A stretch of 64,000 nt of DNA from NCBI GenBank assembly GCA_000507305.1, contig DF239903.1:84962-148961 (forward strand). The letters are read 5' to 3'. Shown here one piece after another: positions 57,401-64,000 of the stretch; position 1 is the stretch's first letter; each line of letters begins with the position of its first letter. Source of the DNA: Breviolum minutum Mf 1.05b.01 (Eukaryota > Sar > Dinophyceae > Suessiales > Symbiodiniaceae). The notes under the pieces are model-generated. The model saw only the letters and a list, made by a program, of their open reading frames with translations, had not been told where the DNA came from and made no database searches. The translations under genes were made by a program, and so were the position numbers.

Positions 57401-60070
57401 TGTAAATAAACAAGTAAATAGATAAATCAATAAACAAATACATAAATATACAAATCATCGATATCTAAAACACATTTTAAATATATATATATATACACAT
57501 ACATTTCAAAAAACCACCTGCATATCTAGATCAAGTATTGTCATGTCTATCATCATTGTCATCTATATATCAAAATAAATGTGATTTTCGAACATGTGGA
57601 CATCCTACAAACATCAGGTCGGCCAATCAGAGCCACACCTGTGGCGCCAAAAAGATCACAGTCATCTGAGGCTTCAAATTGGGAACTTTTACCTCTGCCC
57701 AATGCGACCGACGCGACGGGTTGGCGCATCACCGTGTGATCTCAAAGCAAGAATTTTAATGCTTCTAAAAAAACTAGGGGTTTTCCAAAATAGTAGTAAC
57801 ATAGTAACTGCAGTACCTCAAAGGACCATATTGGGTGTTTACCCCTAAGTATTTACTTTACCACTATTTCGGGGAGTATTCTCTATGGTCATTCTGACGG
57901 ATTCTCCCAGTGCTTCGCCCCTCTGGGATGCCCAAACCATGTTCGGCCAGAAAGGTCACTATGGGAACTCGTACCGGGTGTACCAAGGAGCCTTACTCCA
58001 CACCCATCCATTAAGAGAGTGAGCATCTGATGCTATACGAAGTTGTGCGGCTCACGTAATGATTGAAATCATACTGCGTCTTCAAATTGATCACCAGAGT
58101 AGATTTCAAAGACTCCATCAGTACTCAATAAGAGCACCATTGAATCAAATTCGATTCATTAAAACAAACAACAGTCAAACACAAATCCTGAAACTCTTTT
58201 TCTTCTGGAATCTGTACGCTTTTATTTTGAGAAAGCGTCGACATAAGGGCTCTGATTTATGAGCACCCCGACCTTCAAAGTAGCCATGGATAATGAGTTT
58301 GCCATCTAAGACCTGCATGGTTCTGGTAAACATGGCCCTGGAAATCCATCAATTTCAACTGCCGGTGAATTTATATCAAGATATGCATGAACAACTCGTA
58401 AACAAATAACGATGTAAATCATAGCTGTCTATGTGAATTCAAGGGCCCTCACCTGCACTGCGACTTTCATGCCGTCCTGCAGGCCGAGGGTGAAGCATGT
58501 GAATGATGTGAATGGATTTCACGCTCCAAACAGAGAAAAACAAACTGCTGAAGAATGACTCGGAATGAGTTGAAACCTCAACACACACATCGATGCAAAA
58601 TCCCTCACTGCACCTCGCCAAGTCTATACTGACCTGGGCAATATGTTATGCGAAAGCTTTGGTATGACTGCATTGTCCACTCTGCCGGTGAAGCTTTTGA
58701 CTCTTGTGATTGCAAATGGAGTAAGCACGGGTACCAACAAGAAACATCATCTCAGGTTCCGTTTACAGAAGCGCACACACTGATGACACATTTCCACACC
58801 GCCATTCCGAGTAAAGGACAATTGTCTGGGTGAATTAGACAATATTGGACTATTTTACATCTCTGGGCCGCCATACCTTTACCATCCTGAGAAATCCAGT
58901 AGTTCTCGAAGCGTGTCCCTTCCAATTCCTCACATTGTCAATGCGCTGGCAACTTCTTTGTCAGTGCTTATGGCACGCAATTAGATCGCAATTTGGAATA
59001 CCTCCAAGACAATCGTTTCCAGGGCTCGCAATCTTCGGAAGTTCAAATGTTTAATCAAAAATTATGGAAGGGATGGTAATCGTCATATGGGATGCAGAGT
59101 CCAAAACTTCAGTACTAGTAGAATGAACTGTTGACAGTTGATCAAATGTTGGTTCCTTTCTTGCCAAAACATGAGTTACATTTACACTTAAATCGGTTCA
59201 GGTCGTTAGTATGTTTTGCCCAAGTGTCCTCCTCTTCTATGTGTGACGGAGTATTTGTATGTTGGCCATTTTGCGCCATTGAAAGAGTCTTAGGATTTCA
59301 GGACAACGCAGTGATTTTTGGGGAGTCTGGTCTTCTCCAATTCATTTCAGTAGGGAAATACATCGGTGTTATTGGCTCACAGTCTTCTGCCTAGGGCTAA
59401 CGCAGGTTCTTGCAAAATGCCCAAGATTGAGGAACAAATGGTGGCATTTGACTCACCATCCAAAATTCATTCTTGAAATATCAACAATACGTCCAAAAGC
59501 AAAACAGAAAACATCAGAGAATTTCAAAATCTGAATGTGGCCCAATCGACTTGGTCCAACTCCTTCTTGTCCCAGTCCTTCACCAGTAGGCTGCACACCA
59601 GTGGCCCCTCTTCGGAGGTACCTTGCCTGAAAAAACGCTGTGTCAAATCTTAGCTTTTCCGTGAGAGTTCTGAGCTTTTGGATGTTTTTTAGTATATCTG
59701 TAGTATGCACAAGCCAGCGACTAGTCACCTGGATAGCTTGATGGAGATGATATGCCATGGATTTATGTGATGAAGAACATTGGTGATGAGAAGGAGCAAC
59801 ATGGGACCAAGAAGCAAAACTCATCATTCAACACTCCTCCTTGCACATCGTGAAACTTTAGATTTTTTGCGGAAAACGCACCAGCCACTAGGCTCGCAAC
59901 GTGAGGGCATCATTGACCCGCTCCAAAGCTGCAGTTTTATCACCTCAGTGGCACTAGAGATCCAGCTGTTGAAGCCTGAAATCTTCAGAATTCACTTGTA
60001 CACACCTACGCCTACTCAAATGGAATTTGGTTACATCGTTTTTTCTATAGAATTGAGGGTCTCTTTCCAT
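45459..60070 (-). CDS. Unrecognised protein, about 313 aa, nine exons, transposon in an intron
   Basis: Exons: 60070-59976 (starts MERDPQFYRKNDVTKFH), 59819-59729, 59626-59457, 58928-58887 (42 nt, optional), 58337-58267, 47645-47551, 46580-46491, 45792-45525 and 45478-45459 (TAA). Every join is in phase, and the coding total is a multiple of three with or without the 42-nt exon. Donors include GC, GT, GTGAGT, GA and GTAAAT. Visible segments are VQPTGEGLGQEGVGPSRL, MFTRTMQVLDGKLIIHGYFE, VVDPCPNDYNGPNTGTIIEE and WPSWQTCDTDHGWPATTS. There is no signal peptide and no motif I recognise. The gene lies between array copies 5 and 4 on the same strand. The intron between 58267 and 47645 contains an 8.2-kb retrotransposon. 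Extra exons are possible, notably near 57.65 kb. Confidence 0.55.
47646..47973. other. Intron sequence between host exon and transposon
   Basis: I see no exon, repeat or regulatory motif here that I can support. Confidence 0.4.
47974..48022. repeat. (AAAC)n microsatellite at the element's 3' flank
   Basis: About 11 AAAC units with one G interruption directly abut repeat B2. A matching tract with the same CAAGCAA interruption pattern lies on the other side of the element. Confidence 0.9.
48020..48146 (-). repeat. Split direct repeat B2 (3' end of element)
   Basis: 127 bp, identical to B1 and ending against an AAAC microsatellite. Beyond the identical part, B1 and B2 show weak similarity after a six-base gap. 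Confidence 0.95.
48241..48350 (-). repeat. Split direct repeat A2
   Basis: 110 bp, identical to A1. It overlaps B1 by four bases (AACA, 48347-48350), the expected junction of the internal B1A2 unit. Confidence 0.95.
48347..48473 (-). repeat. Split direct repeat B1
   Basis: 127 bp, identical to B2. The 3' end of the RNase H reading frame runs into it. Confidence 0.95.
48365..48830 (-). pseudogene. RNase H C-terminal part, shifted frame
   Basis: The frame reads VLSFVDNQASLQALRKGYGR and later WVPSHLNISDPLSR, the last parts of a retroelement RNase H. It is offset from the main pol frame; a 16-bp palindrome (ACCCTGGTACCAGGGT) sits at the break. The end runs into repeat B1. Confidence 0.7.
48772..51420 (-). 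CDS. Methyltransferase C-terminal half, reverse transcriptase and start of RNase H
   Basis: Numbering follows the 872-codon open part read from 51390. Residues 19-21 are ENV (motif VI), 52-55 GRPR (motif VIII-like), and 207-211 GNSWH (motif X); together these complete the methyltransferase begun upstream. Reverse transcriptase follows, with DSAYRQLGV, the catalytic FVDDF at 611-615, and KLLGVIIEIEPSG. RNase H begins at about 770 (VMYTDAFF) and includes YLLEAVTPL near 838. The frame then shifts near 48840; the continuation lies at 48365-48830. RT copies the element RNA, and RNase H removes the template. A frame this long without stops suggests recent activity. Confidence 0.85.
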   Translation of the reverse strand, partial: EGSKFTSYAALARDIEASLGSRETRHLVENVVMQQRNEAQHISSALDASPVVVDAADFGLIGRPRMWWSRLEWKQFQVNPITGSHLRWGRHQGYPRLYIEAPLDSIEDMHLDGHCFHPKIGQQLCRLPCMTTTAPSEAGRSAPKKSKHRLDQETRNRWLAANRQYAPWHYQEHALMTSPSGELVTPPIQVKEQLHHLDYDFTWHTAADDRARHRMLGNSWHKGVVKFLFLFLLQCTSTTSVPVAPKTNTVDLVCSWARMSGVHPGPPQPQVHHFEMPPCNLMVEHWQSALAAPYPTVANRPMARLSTHISNLALHHLGDLCRLRAEVLHEVQEMIYGWQEHTSDWWSNLPTHLQKVYWHQEQLQITQVPVMLELLQRCGFPGLPELAEDLNLGFETVGPLHDGCGWLPRLDDRYAHPLPLPVFHKANQQYVLTKLRQNYVDDHWQPMLAELLDDRSKGRLEGPFQSPNSWPSPAVAPPGEQLQPLPDDHIYAAFCFSVSQADKIRRCEDYRRSHHNETVCVRSIPHHDTIDAYARLALWWLSHQQTDVHVWAHDLDSAYRQLGVRRPQYAYVVLQTPHGPMIFRHTAMCFGATASVWGFNRFADSMLFLFHHLFLSTTLHFVDDFGGIEPASTAQSAFTAFDDFFSSLGLHMKKKKAEPPNHVQKLLGVIIEIEPSGVRLSPCPERVAKLQETIKSALDSNQLSPETAQKLAGKLVFLQSTAFGQLGTAATHCLYSRAHQGATDFNRLTQALEASLLTISELLRHIHPKWLPLRQSGGVAVMYTDAFFAPGDSMKNTKKFSIHAMAQADNGWGFVVTSMQQTFFSAGKIPGRVIRSFGSRRAFIYLLEAVTPLITLVPGYCPSLTIRPVCRLCGKDMVEMSV
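51422..51966 (-). pseudogene. Retrotransposon cytosine-C5 methyltransferase-like domain, N-terminal half, frameshifted
   Basis: A frame starting at 51966 overlaps the Gag stop as ATGA. At 51736 a second frame begins MLRGDQCILLSFFSGMEVAA, carrying the SAM-binding motif I (FFSGMEV) and the following LTWETDPVC. The catalytic motif IV (LAGGPACPDFSS) is present at 51459-51491 but only after a one-base shift. A second shift is needed to reach EEGSKFTSYAA and the downstream half. If both are real, this copy cannot make the enzyme. The family is DNA C5-cytosine methyltransferase, by motif order. Confidence 0.65.
51963..53093 (-). CDS. Gag-like protein of the retrotransposon
   Basis: The likely start is MRSFSSLNEILDEAAAGREL, about 24 codons inside the open frame. 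An N-terminal helical part (YLELRGVRTIGTMALVAADE) is followed by a Pro/Thr-rich linker and a helical domain (RWAYILTQMGDEEEVNTFID, YWHAAMWKVAMDM). There are no zinc knuckles; those are on the first ORF. Its position before the pol-like region and lack of enzyme motifs suggest a structural role. Its stop codon overlaps the next ATG (ATGA). Confidence 0.55.
   Translation of the reverse strand: MHLGTWDCVILSPFTVLRVEPTMRSFSSLNEILDEAAAGRELRRYLELRGVRTIGTMALVAADENAFQKSLIDPLLAGFGTGTEKVSVPEEEKPIARAVLLHAWSLAKTTWSRSMAPPLPSGTAVAPTVAAPSTTGSTVDHKVPKCMPPGKWSELVNAYNSVTLNGKPRSFPVKELLGAEQVVTRLWHERHISKMYTPLQLGELLQHRSFSASGEVNPLSKSPKKSGVLVVDDDRNLVESDDPTWVPKSVVSVLDGLQAARWAYILTQMGDEEEVNTFIDQMIQRARSKPDRMPQFVAYWHAAMWKVAMDMRSGDPFGKATQTVCDDLAFYHDLISKEAPDTKTAKLKQLPKTELPDRVNPRSTKRGQGWERIHLQ
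53332..54792 (-). CDS. Tyrosine recombinase of the retrotransposon, 486 aa
   Basis: The catalytic set is complete: R155 (WFMLREIEL), K182 (IPVHKTASAG), H277 and R280 (GGHSMRVSG), W303 (LGRWSSSS) and Y311 (VERYVQN). It would cut and rejoin a circular DNA copy into the genome without a target-site duplication. A CxC...C...H cluster (SLRCPCKTLVHRLCPWHA) could bind zinc. The C-terminus ends in an acidic and serine-rich tail (SQDEADSSGDSSSSESSS). The frame is uninterrupted, in contrast to the pol region. In this element it stands upstream of the Gag-like and RT frames. Confidence 0.85.
   Translation of the reverse strand: MAAEPNNRKRALDELDRDVLARSTEPAQQSRVRTYRAICAAWGVAPFPLSVENIRCSAASFKAGGYRSAALYFQAAVNPHQLRFMREPLHPLLRTTIKDVVRSIKRGLGPSRLKEGFDVFCLSSVVDTDDMAPFDFRQPSHLVDVCIIGCWFMLREIELAGAYRQHLTIEGDQVHLLIPVHKTASAGMLTNRSLRCPCKTLVHRLCPWHAAERHLIRINMMDSQRSSSTSPLMPDPVGNVVTKAAFIEALRTLLLKAGISVYVVGDAGQQLPRFGGHSMRVSGAMMLANAQVPLYLIQMLGRWSSSSVERYVQNAPLTSVPSLPSGVFGQQDFNLPVSLVRSQASPASAPNPSTPAMASSVSAPIVATSDDRVPTLTAAVASIRQELQIMRGLISTPESTFIARPRSSVVHLARVDEHSNIPQVWQTKCGWSYGCSRFFRVPSIEDRHSKCKKCFPSAVNHLDPADSESQDEADSSGDSSSSESSS
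54798..55055 (-). CDS. Element small ORF, SAM-like, 85 aa
   Basis: The ORF reads TSLSPLWEFLRRNRLQHLAV and then LVRHGVHTVEGIAHQSAQLV, a helical pattern like a sterile-alpha-motif fold. It ends seven bases before the recombinase ORF starts. The Gag-like ORF begins with a similar pattern, so the two may share an origin. The 300 bp upstream of it hold only poorly supported frames. Confidence 0.4.
   Translation of the reverse strand: MEGTSLSPLWEFLRRNRLQHLAVELVRHGVHTVEGIAHQSAQLVAAGMQECDVSQLLAILNVRKRTVGGVISRPYTRMARGRHSL
55495..56166 (-). CDS. Element ORF with four CxxC zinc knuckles, 223 aa
   Basis: This is the first ORF of the retrotransposon, starting inside repeat A1. Four CxxC pairs lie at about residues 104/107, 115/118, 127/130 and 137/140 (RPCIRCGEV, FCEGCAH, LCSKCDAE, LLCHRCV), a cross-brace or B-box-like zinc module. 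The C-terminal part holds an acidic stretch and a basic tail (VGRRRQAAAPSSASG). It may bind nucleic acid or proteins during particle formation. The starting Met lies in the repeat, and a shorter start near residue 37 (MAQEALDSADLQMMK) is possible. Confidence 0.6.
   Translation of the reverse strand: MVAPCFVGMCSVGSDLWSDQKSFDHPLRPLDRSSSQMAQEALDSADLQMMKTNAKHFEERYPGAKPLELAWGERLFDREARDAFAMASLPRHKMAIAQLGARPCIRCGEVTTAFCEGCAHPKPFALCSKCDAERLLCHRCVSDGKIWSQVANHDPDTMEVSGWTDDQGNFVALDPPLRLKTAEVPFIDGVMDIEFVSRQIKEHWVRQEVGRRRQAAAPSSASG
56105..56214 (-). repeat. Split direct repeat A1 (5' end of element)
   Basis: 110 bp, identical to A2 at 48241-48350. It contains the ATG of the first element ORF (56166), so the repeat probably also holds promoter or leader sequence that A2 can restore during replication. 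Confidence 0.95.
56231..56316. repeat. (CCAA)n and (CAAA)n microsatellite at the element's 5' flank
   Basis: About 13 CCAA units run into about nine CAAA units. This is the counterpart of the AAAC tract beyond B2. Confidence 0.9.
57178..57208 (+). repeat. Tandem TTTGTGTCAT repeat, three units
   Basis: Three head-to-tail 10-bp units in the big intron of the 45-60 kb gene. Confidence 0.8.
57630..57735 (-). CDS. Possible extra exon of the 45-60 kb gene
   Basis: The frame reads RQPVASVALGRGKSSQFEAS and then DDCDLFGAT before a GT donor. It lies in the big intron of the surrounding gene model. The acceptor was not fixed and inclusion would need phase adjustment, so it may be chance. Confidence 0.2.
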
Positions 60071-60129
60071 TCCAGAAATTGAATCTCCTACAGGGGATGG
60101 AAATGGCCTCAAAGTTGATAAGTTGTCTT

Positions 60130-60250
60130 CACCTGGCCGACGTTTCTTCCTTGCACTGTCAGACTCGAACTTGCTTGCAAAACTGATGGGCCACTGCCCG
60201 GGCGTTTCGCTGACAGCCCTGGGGAAAAACCTGATCGCACCGGAGACCAC
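60130..60250 (-). repeat. Conserved 3'-flank block of copy 5
   Basis: It contains AGTGGCCCATCAGTTTTGC and TCTGACAGTGCAAGGAAG, closest to the copy 2 block. It lies in the short spacer between this copy's stop and the start of the next gene at 60070. Confidence 0.55.
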
Positions 60251-60459
60251 TGCTAAGTACTGATAAATCAGGTGATGACTCTGGGTGCCTCCACCAACAA
60301 AACACAAGAACAAGCAACAAGTCTGCTAAACCCGTGGAAACACACAATAAAAGTAGAATAGCCTTCAGATGATGCAACGTGTATGATCTGGACCCTCAGA
60401 GTTTCACAACAAGTCTGCATCGACTTGTTCTGTATCCAGTATTGATAGAGCACTTCGGC

Positions 60460-63400
60460 TTAGCTCTTAGAGCTAGCCAAGGCATCATCAATCTTGCTCT
60501 TCAGCTGGTCTGTGACCTGACAGGAGGTCACAAACTGTGGAGATCCAAAATTTGAGTAAACGACTTATCCAGGAACCAAAGTTGCCAGCAAGAGAAGAAA
60601 AAGGTTGATGAAAGGCCACAGCCATTACATGAGTTTTGAACTTTAAGGACTTCGCTTGCATGTTCAGTCTGTTTTATCGCTGACGATAAATCAACACAGT
60701 ATCTCCCCTCCCCGATGGAGATCTGCTGCTACAACATCTTTAGGCTCACAACGTGGAACCAAGAAATTAAGAAACCTACAACTTGAAGTCACAATTCTGA
60801 AGTCTTTCCCGCCAAAATGCAGCCGTTCTTGCACTTCTCACGCAATGTAATCTTGCTTAGTACTGACCCCAGGTAGCTTTGTCTCAATAGCAGGCCTTGT
60901 ATTCATCATTCAGTTCCACCACCTTCGTAGCCAGCTGGTTGGCCAAGTCTGAGCCTTGTTCAGTGGGAAATCATTGGAATCCGACCAACGTGCCCCCATC
61001 CAGCACCATGGATTTCCCTGTTCAGTCAAGAAACCAGCCAGGACCAAACTTCCCAACGTGTCTCGGATGCCAACCTCCTATGGCGAATGGCAAGATTCAT
61101 ACCATACAACCCATACAAAAACACCATATATACAACAACTAGATCGAGTTTTATCCCTGAAAGTTGGAAGTGATGCAATATATCATACTAGGGCACCCTG
61201 ACTTTCTGAAGAATATATTCAGGCAAGTGTAAGAGACACCATTTGAGACAGTGATCAAAAAGTTCAATTGGGCGTTCCCCCTTCCAAATCAGGGGAGTAT
61301 TCAATTACTGTTCAATTGTGGGCAACACATGCAACCAGGACTTGCCCGCAAGTATCTAACAGGAGCCAGGCATAAACAACTCCACAAATCGTGGTCTTCG
61401 CAGGTTCTCCGTTCCAACGGACTACTGGCCTTGTCAAAGCTGTCAATGGCTCCGTTCACTGTGCCTTGGATATAGAAGCTTAGTGGTAGTCTAACATCTG
61501 GCCCAAAAAAAATACAAGTCTTCTAGGTTACGTACAACTACTTTAGGCCTAGTTACCGTGCCTGCTGCATTGGAGCTGTGTCACTCTGTACATACTTTCT
61601 ATACATGTATAGATGTGAAACTGTGTTTTGTTGCCATATCTCATGAAAAATTGAGAATACACCACAATATCATGAAGATACGCATGAACTGATTTACAAC
61701 TTCCAGATCCTACCCAAATACACTGTGCTCCTGATGCTCCAACGAAAGTCGTCAAACAATACCAAACAAGGGGTAAATGCCTGTACATGCCGAATTCTGT
61801 CTTGCTATACCTTTGCATACCTTTGCGGTGTGGCTAGTGGCTACACCAGGGGCCTTCAGGCAACAAAAATCCACAAATTAACCTTCAAAGCACAACACGA
61901 AGAGATCTATATGGAAACATCCCGAAACATCCCTTGATGGATTCCTACAGCTACCAAACTTGTTGCAAGGCCTCCAAATTCATAGAGACCAAGGAACCCA
62001 CGGCCGATTTCACGGATGATGAGGTTTCTCCCTCTGTTGAGTCCTGGAAAGTTGGATTATCTGGACCATGTATTGTGATATGGTATGATATGCTACGATG
62101 TCCAAGTCTGAATCAATACCATTTTTGGTAGGAGCCTCTCTACGAAACTTGCAATTTGGGTAAGGTTGGAGTAGGTCGCGTTTTGAATTGTTCAGAGTAA
62201 TGATTCACCCAACCCAAATCCTTGCTTCATCACGTGGGGTGAGACTGGGAAGACTCAGTGAGTTCAGAATAGGCTCATGACTCATGTCGATTTCCGTGCG
62301 GAGTAGTTCTGCATAGACCAAGCCAAACTGTGGGCATTTTAAAGGAGCTTGCAAGGAGCTGATATGCATTCCAACGTCTTTCACCACAAATGAAAGAAAA
62401 CAGTAGGATACATGTCTGGGGTGCCATCTAGGCATTTGAAGGTTTCTAAAGGTTAAGCTTTCATGTACTTTCCTTGGCCTTGCAAAATTGAATTTAAGAT
62501 TTGAGTGCATGAAACGGTCGGACCATCTAGGACCCATTGCGACTGGACACTTGACCCGCACCGGTCCAGAGCGCCGGACAAGGCTGTGCCAACTTTGTTG
62601 GAGACTTCCTGAGCTGGGATCTGTAAGTCACGCTGGTGTTTTCATGGGATGTTGCTGTATGGAAATGTGCCATGATGTGCCATGCGCAATCCATATCAAT
62701 CCATCTAATTTACCTTTCTGCAAGAATCAACCATCCCACTTGTGGGCAACCTTGGTTAATATAAAACAAGACATTTGAGATGTTGCTCACTGCGCCGTTG
62801 GGAAGGCTTCACTTGGAGCATCATGAATACGATATGCATGTCATATCCTGTAGTTTGCCCTTTCTTATCCACTTACTATGCCTGGCAGGCACATTTAGCA
62901 GCCTGGAAAGTCACCCTTTGCACGGCCTCCTTTCAAACATTTTCGATTTTCTGGAGGACAATACTTCCTTTAAATTCAATTCAGCCTTTGGGCCATTGGG
63001 CAAATGGCTCTCTACTCCGTTTCGGTCTGATATTTAAAGGAAACGGACCACCCATAAACAAAAAACACATAGATCGTTTCAGGAAGGTGCATACTTGTTG
63101 TTGAGGTAGTCCACATAATTCAAGGCCTCCAAGGATGCAGTGGACACTCCTTTCAATACGGAGGAGACGTCATCATCCTGGCCAAGTGACAGCTGCAACT
63201 TATCATGGAAGGATGCTGCATACGCTGCAAACATCATAATTTTGGGCAACTAACGATCCATGGGTCATGGCTTGATTGAAAGTCTGGAAGTCTAGCAAAC
63301 TTCTGAATAGAGGCGTCATGGCGACCCAGCTTGCTGATAGGTTGTCATGATCCATGTGCCTCTTTCTAATTGTATGAGAAAGTCCTTGAAAGCCATGCCA

Positions 63401-64000
63401 CTACATTGAAGCATGAATCAGCATTTGAAATGGTTTGATTGGACTCAACTCCAACTGCCCATACTGACTTTTTCAATGCTTCGCTTCCCAATTGTAAGAA
63501 TACATATCATAATAATATCCTGTACAGTATGTGATATTGATAATATCTATATGTCTATAAATATACATATATATATATCTCACTCTTATATATATATATA
63601 TTTATAGATCTCTCTCTCCCCGAATGCAGTGACAGATCGCCTTCTTCGCCAAGTAGGAGGTGGCCACGAAGCTGGCAGCACCGAGCCAAAAACCACCTAA
63701 GAGAAGTCCTGTGACTCCGCCCAAGACGCCAGCGGTACGATGGTGTTCCTGAGATCGCGGGGGGTTGGAATTGGCTCGATTGCGGATGGGGAAACAAAGA
63801 AACAAAGGTCCAGGATTTTTCAGCATGGAAGCTTGAAGGATGCCAGTTGGAAGGAAAACAATTTTCTATTGCTTTGGGGTGGTTTCCTATGGTGCTCTCT
63901 AAAGTTTTCAAGGAAACTGTGGCGATCCTTAAAGGGCCATCCATGAAGAAATAGACCAATCGCGGCTCCTTATTCACCCTGAATGACCACCACCACCACA
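60460..64000 (-). pseudogene. Array copy 5, 5'-truncated by window edge, frameshifted in exon 2
   Basis: Exons 2-9 are present: 63748-63641, 63177-63091, 62608-62567, 62043-61998, 61464-61430, 61077-61035, 60954-60896 and 60516-60460. Exon 1 must lie beyond 64000. Exon 2 is 108 nt instead of 109: the codons for I-A-T read ATCGTACC where other copies have ATCGCCACC, so the frame is lost before the membrane segment. All other exons are full length with good splice sites, and donors for introns 2-8 are GC, GC, GA, GT, GC, GT, GC. Either it is a recent pseudogene, or the deletion is an assembly error. I call it a pseudogene with reserve. Confidence 0.6.

Noticed and set aside
1-64000. tRNA, rRNA and CRISPR features
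   Set aside because: I looked for tRNA B-box motifs and regularly spaced direct repeats and saw none that hold up; a covariance search would be decisive.
1-64000. Relict spliced-leader sequences that would mark retroposed genes
   Set aside because: No stretch resembling the dinoflagellate leader core was found next to any candidate start; and the array genes keep introns, so they did not arise by retroposition.

Overview
This window looks like nuclear DNA of a dinoflagellate, most likely Symbiodiniaceae-like. The reasons are: almost all convincing genes lie on one strand (minus); exons are short and separated by long introns; every intron I could phase in the array genes ends AG|G while its donor is GT, GC or GA; related plastid-type genes stand in a head-to-tail array with short spacers; and a tyrosine-recombinase retrotransposon carries a captured cytosine-methyltransferase domain. 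Genes therefore read from high to low coordinates.

Layout. (1) 1-9.7 kb: scattered minus-strand exons, including an EF-hand calcium-binding gene (about 2.2-6.1 kb) and a coiled-coil exon at 9.47-9.66 kb. (2) 11-21.1 kb: exons of one or more Cys-rich proteins. The clearest gene starts at 21076 with a signal peptide and can be followed to 17029. (3) 22.3-24.5 kb: a poorly resolved gene with a probable start at 24460. (4) 25.1-45.2 kb: four complete tandem copies of a nine-exon gene for a 214-220 residue protein with a dinoflagellate-style N-terminal signal/transit region, one glycine-rich membrane segment and amphipathic helices. A fifth copy (60.46 kb to beyond the window edge) has a 1-nt deletion in exon 2. 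(5) 45.46-60.07 kb: an unrecognised gene of about nine exons lies between copies 4 and 5. One of its introns, about 10.6 kb long, holds an 8.2-kb retrotransposon (48020-56214).

The retrotransposon has split direct repeats (A1 - ORFs - B1A2 - B2) and encodes, in order, a four-knuckle CxxC zinc protein, a small SAM-like protein, a tyrosine recombinase with a complete R-K-H-R-W-Y set, a Gag-like protein, a C5-cytosine methyltransferase-like domain, and reverse transcriptase plus RNase H. The methyltransferase and RNase H regions are broken by apparent frameshifts. Both flanks carry AAAC-type microsatellite, and the four bases AACA are shared by the element ends and this target.

The array is the most informative part. 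Nine exons and eight introns can be aligned across five paralogues, so drift of the second donor base at the same intron can be read directly: of 39 introns, 20 are GC, 10 GT and 9 GA, and all 39 have AG|G acceptors. Each complete copy has the same predicted trans-splice acceptor 7 nt upstream of its ATG, and copies 2-5 share a block about 200-300 bp downstream of the stop. Gene models outside the array and the 45-60 kb gene are partial, because exons were found by reading frame and splice-site phase only.
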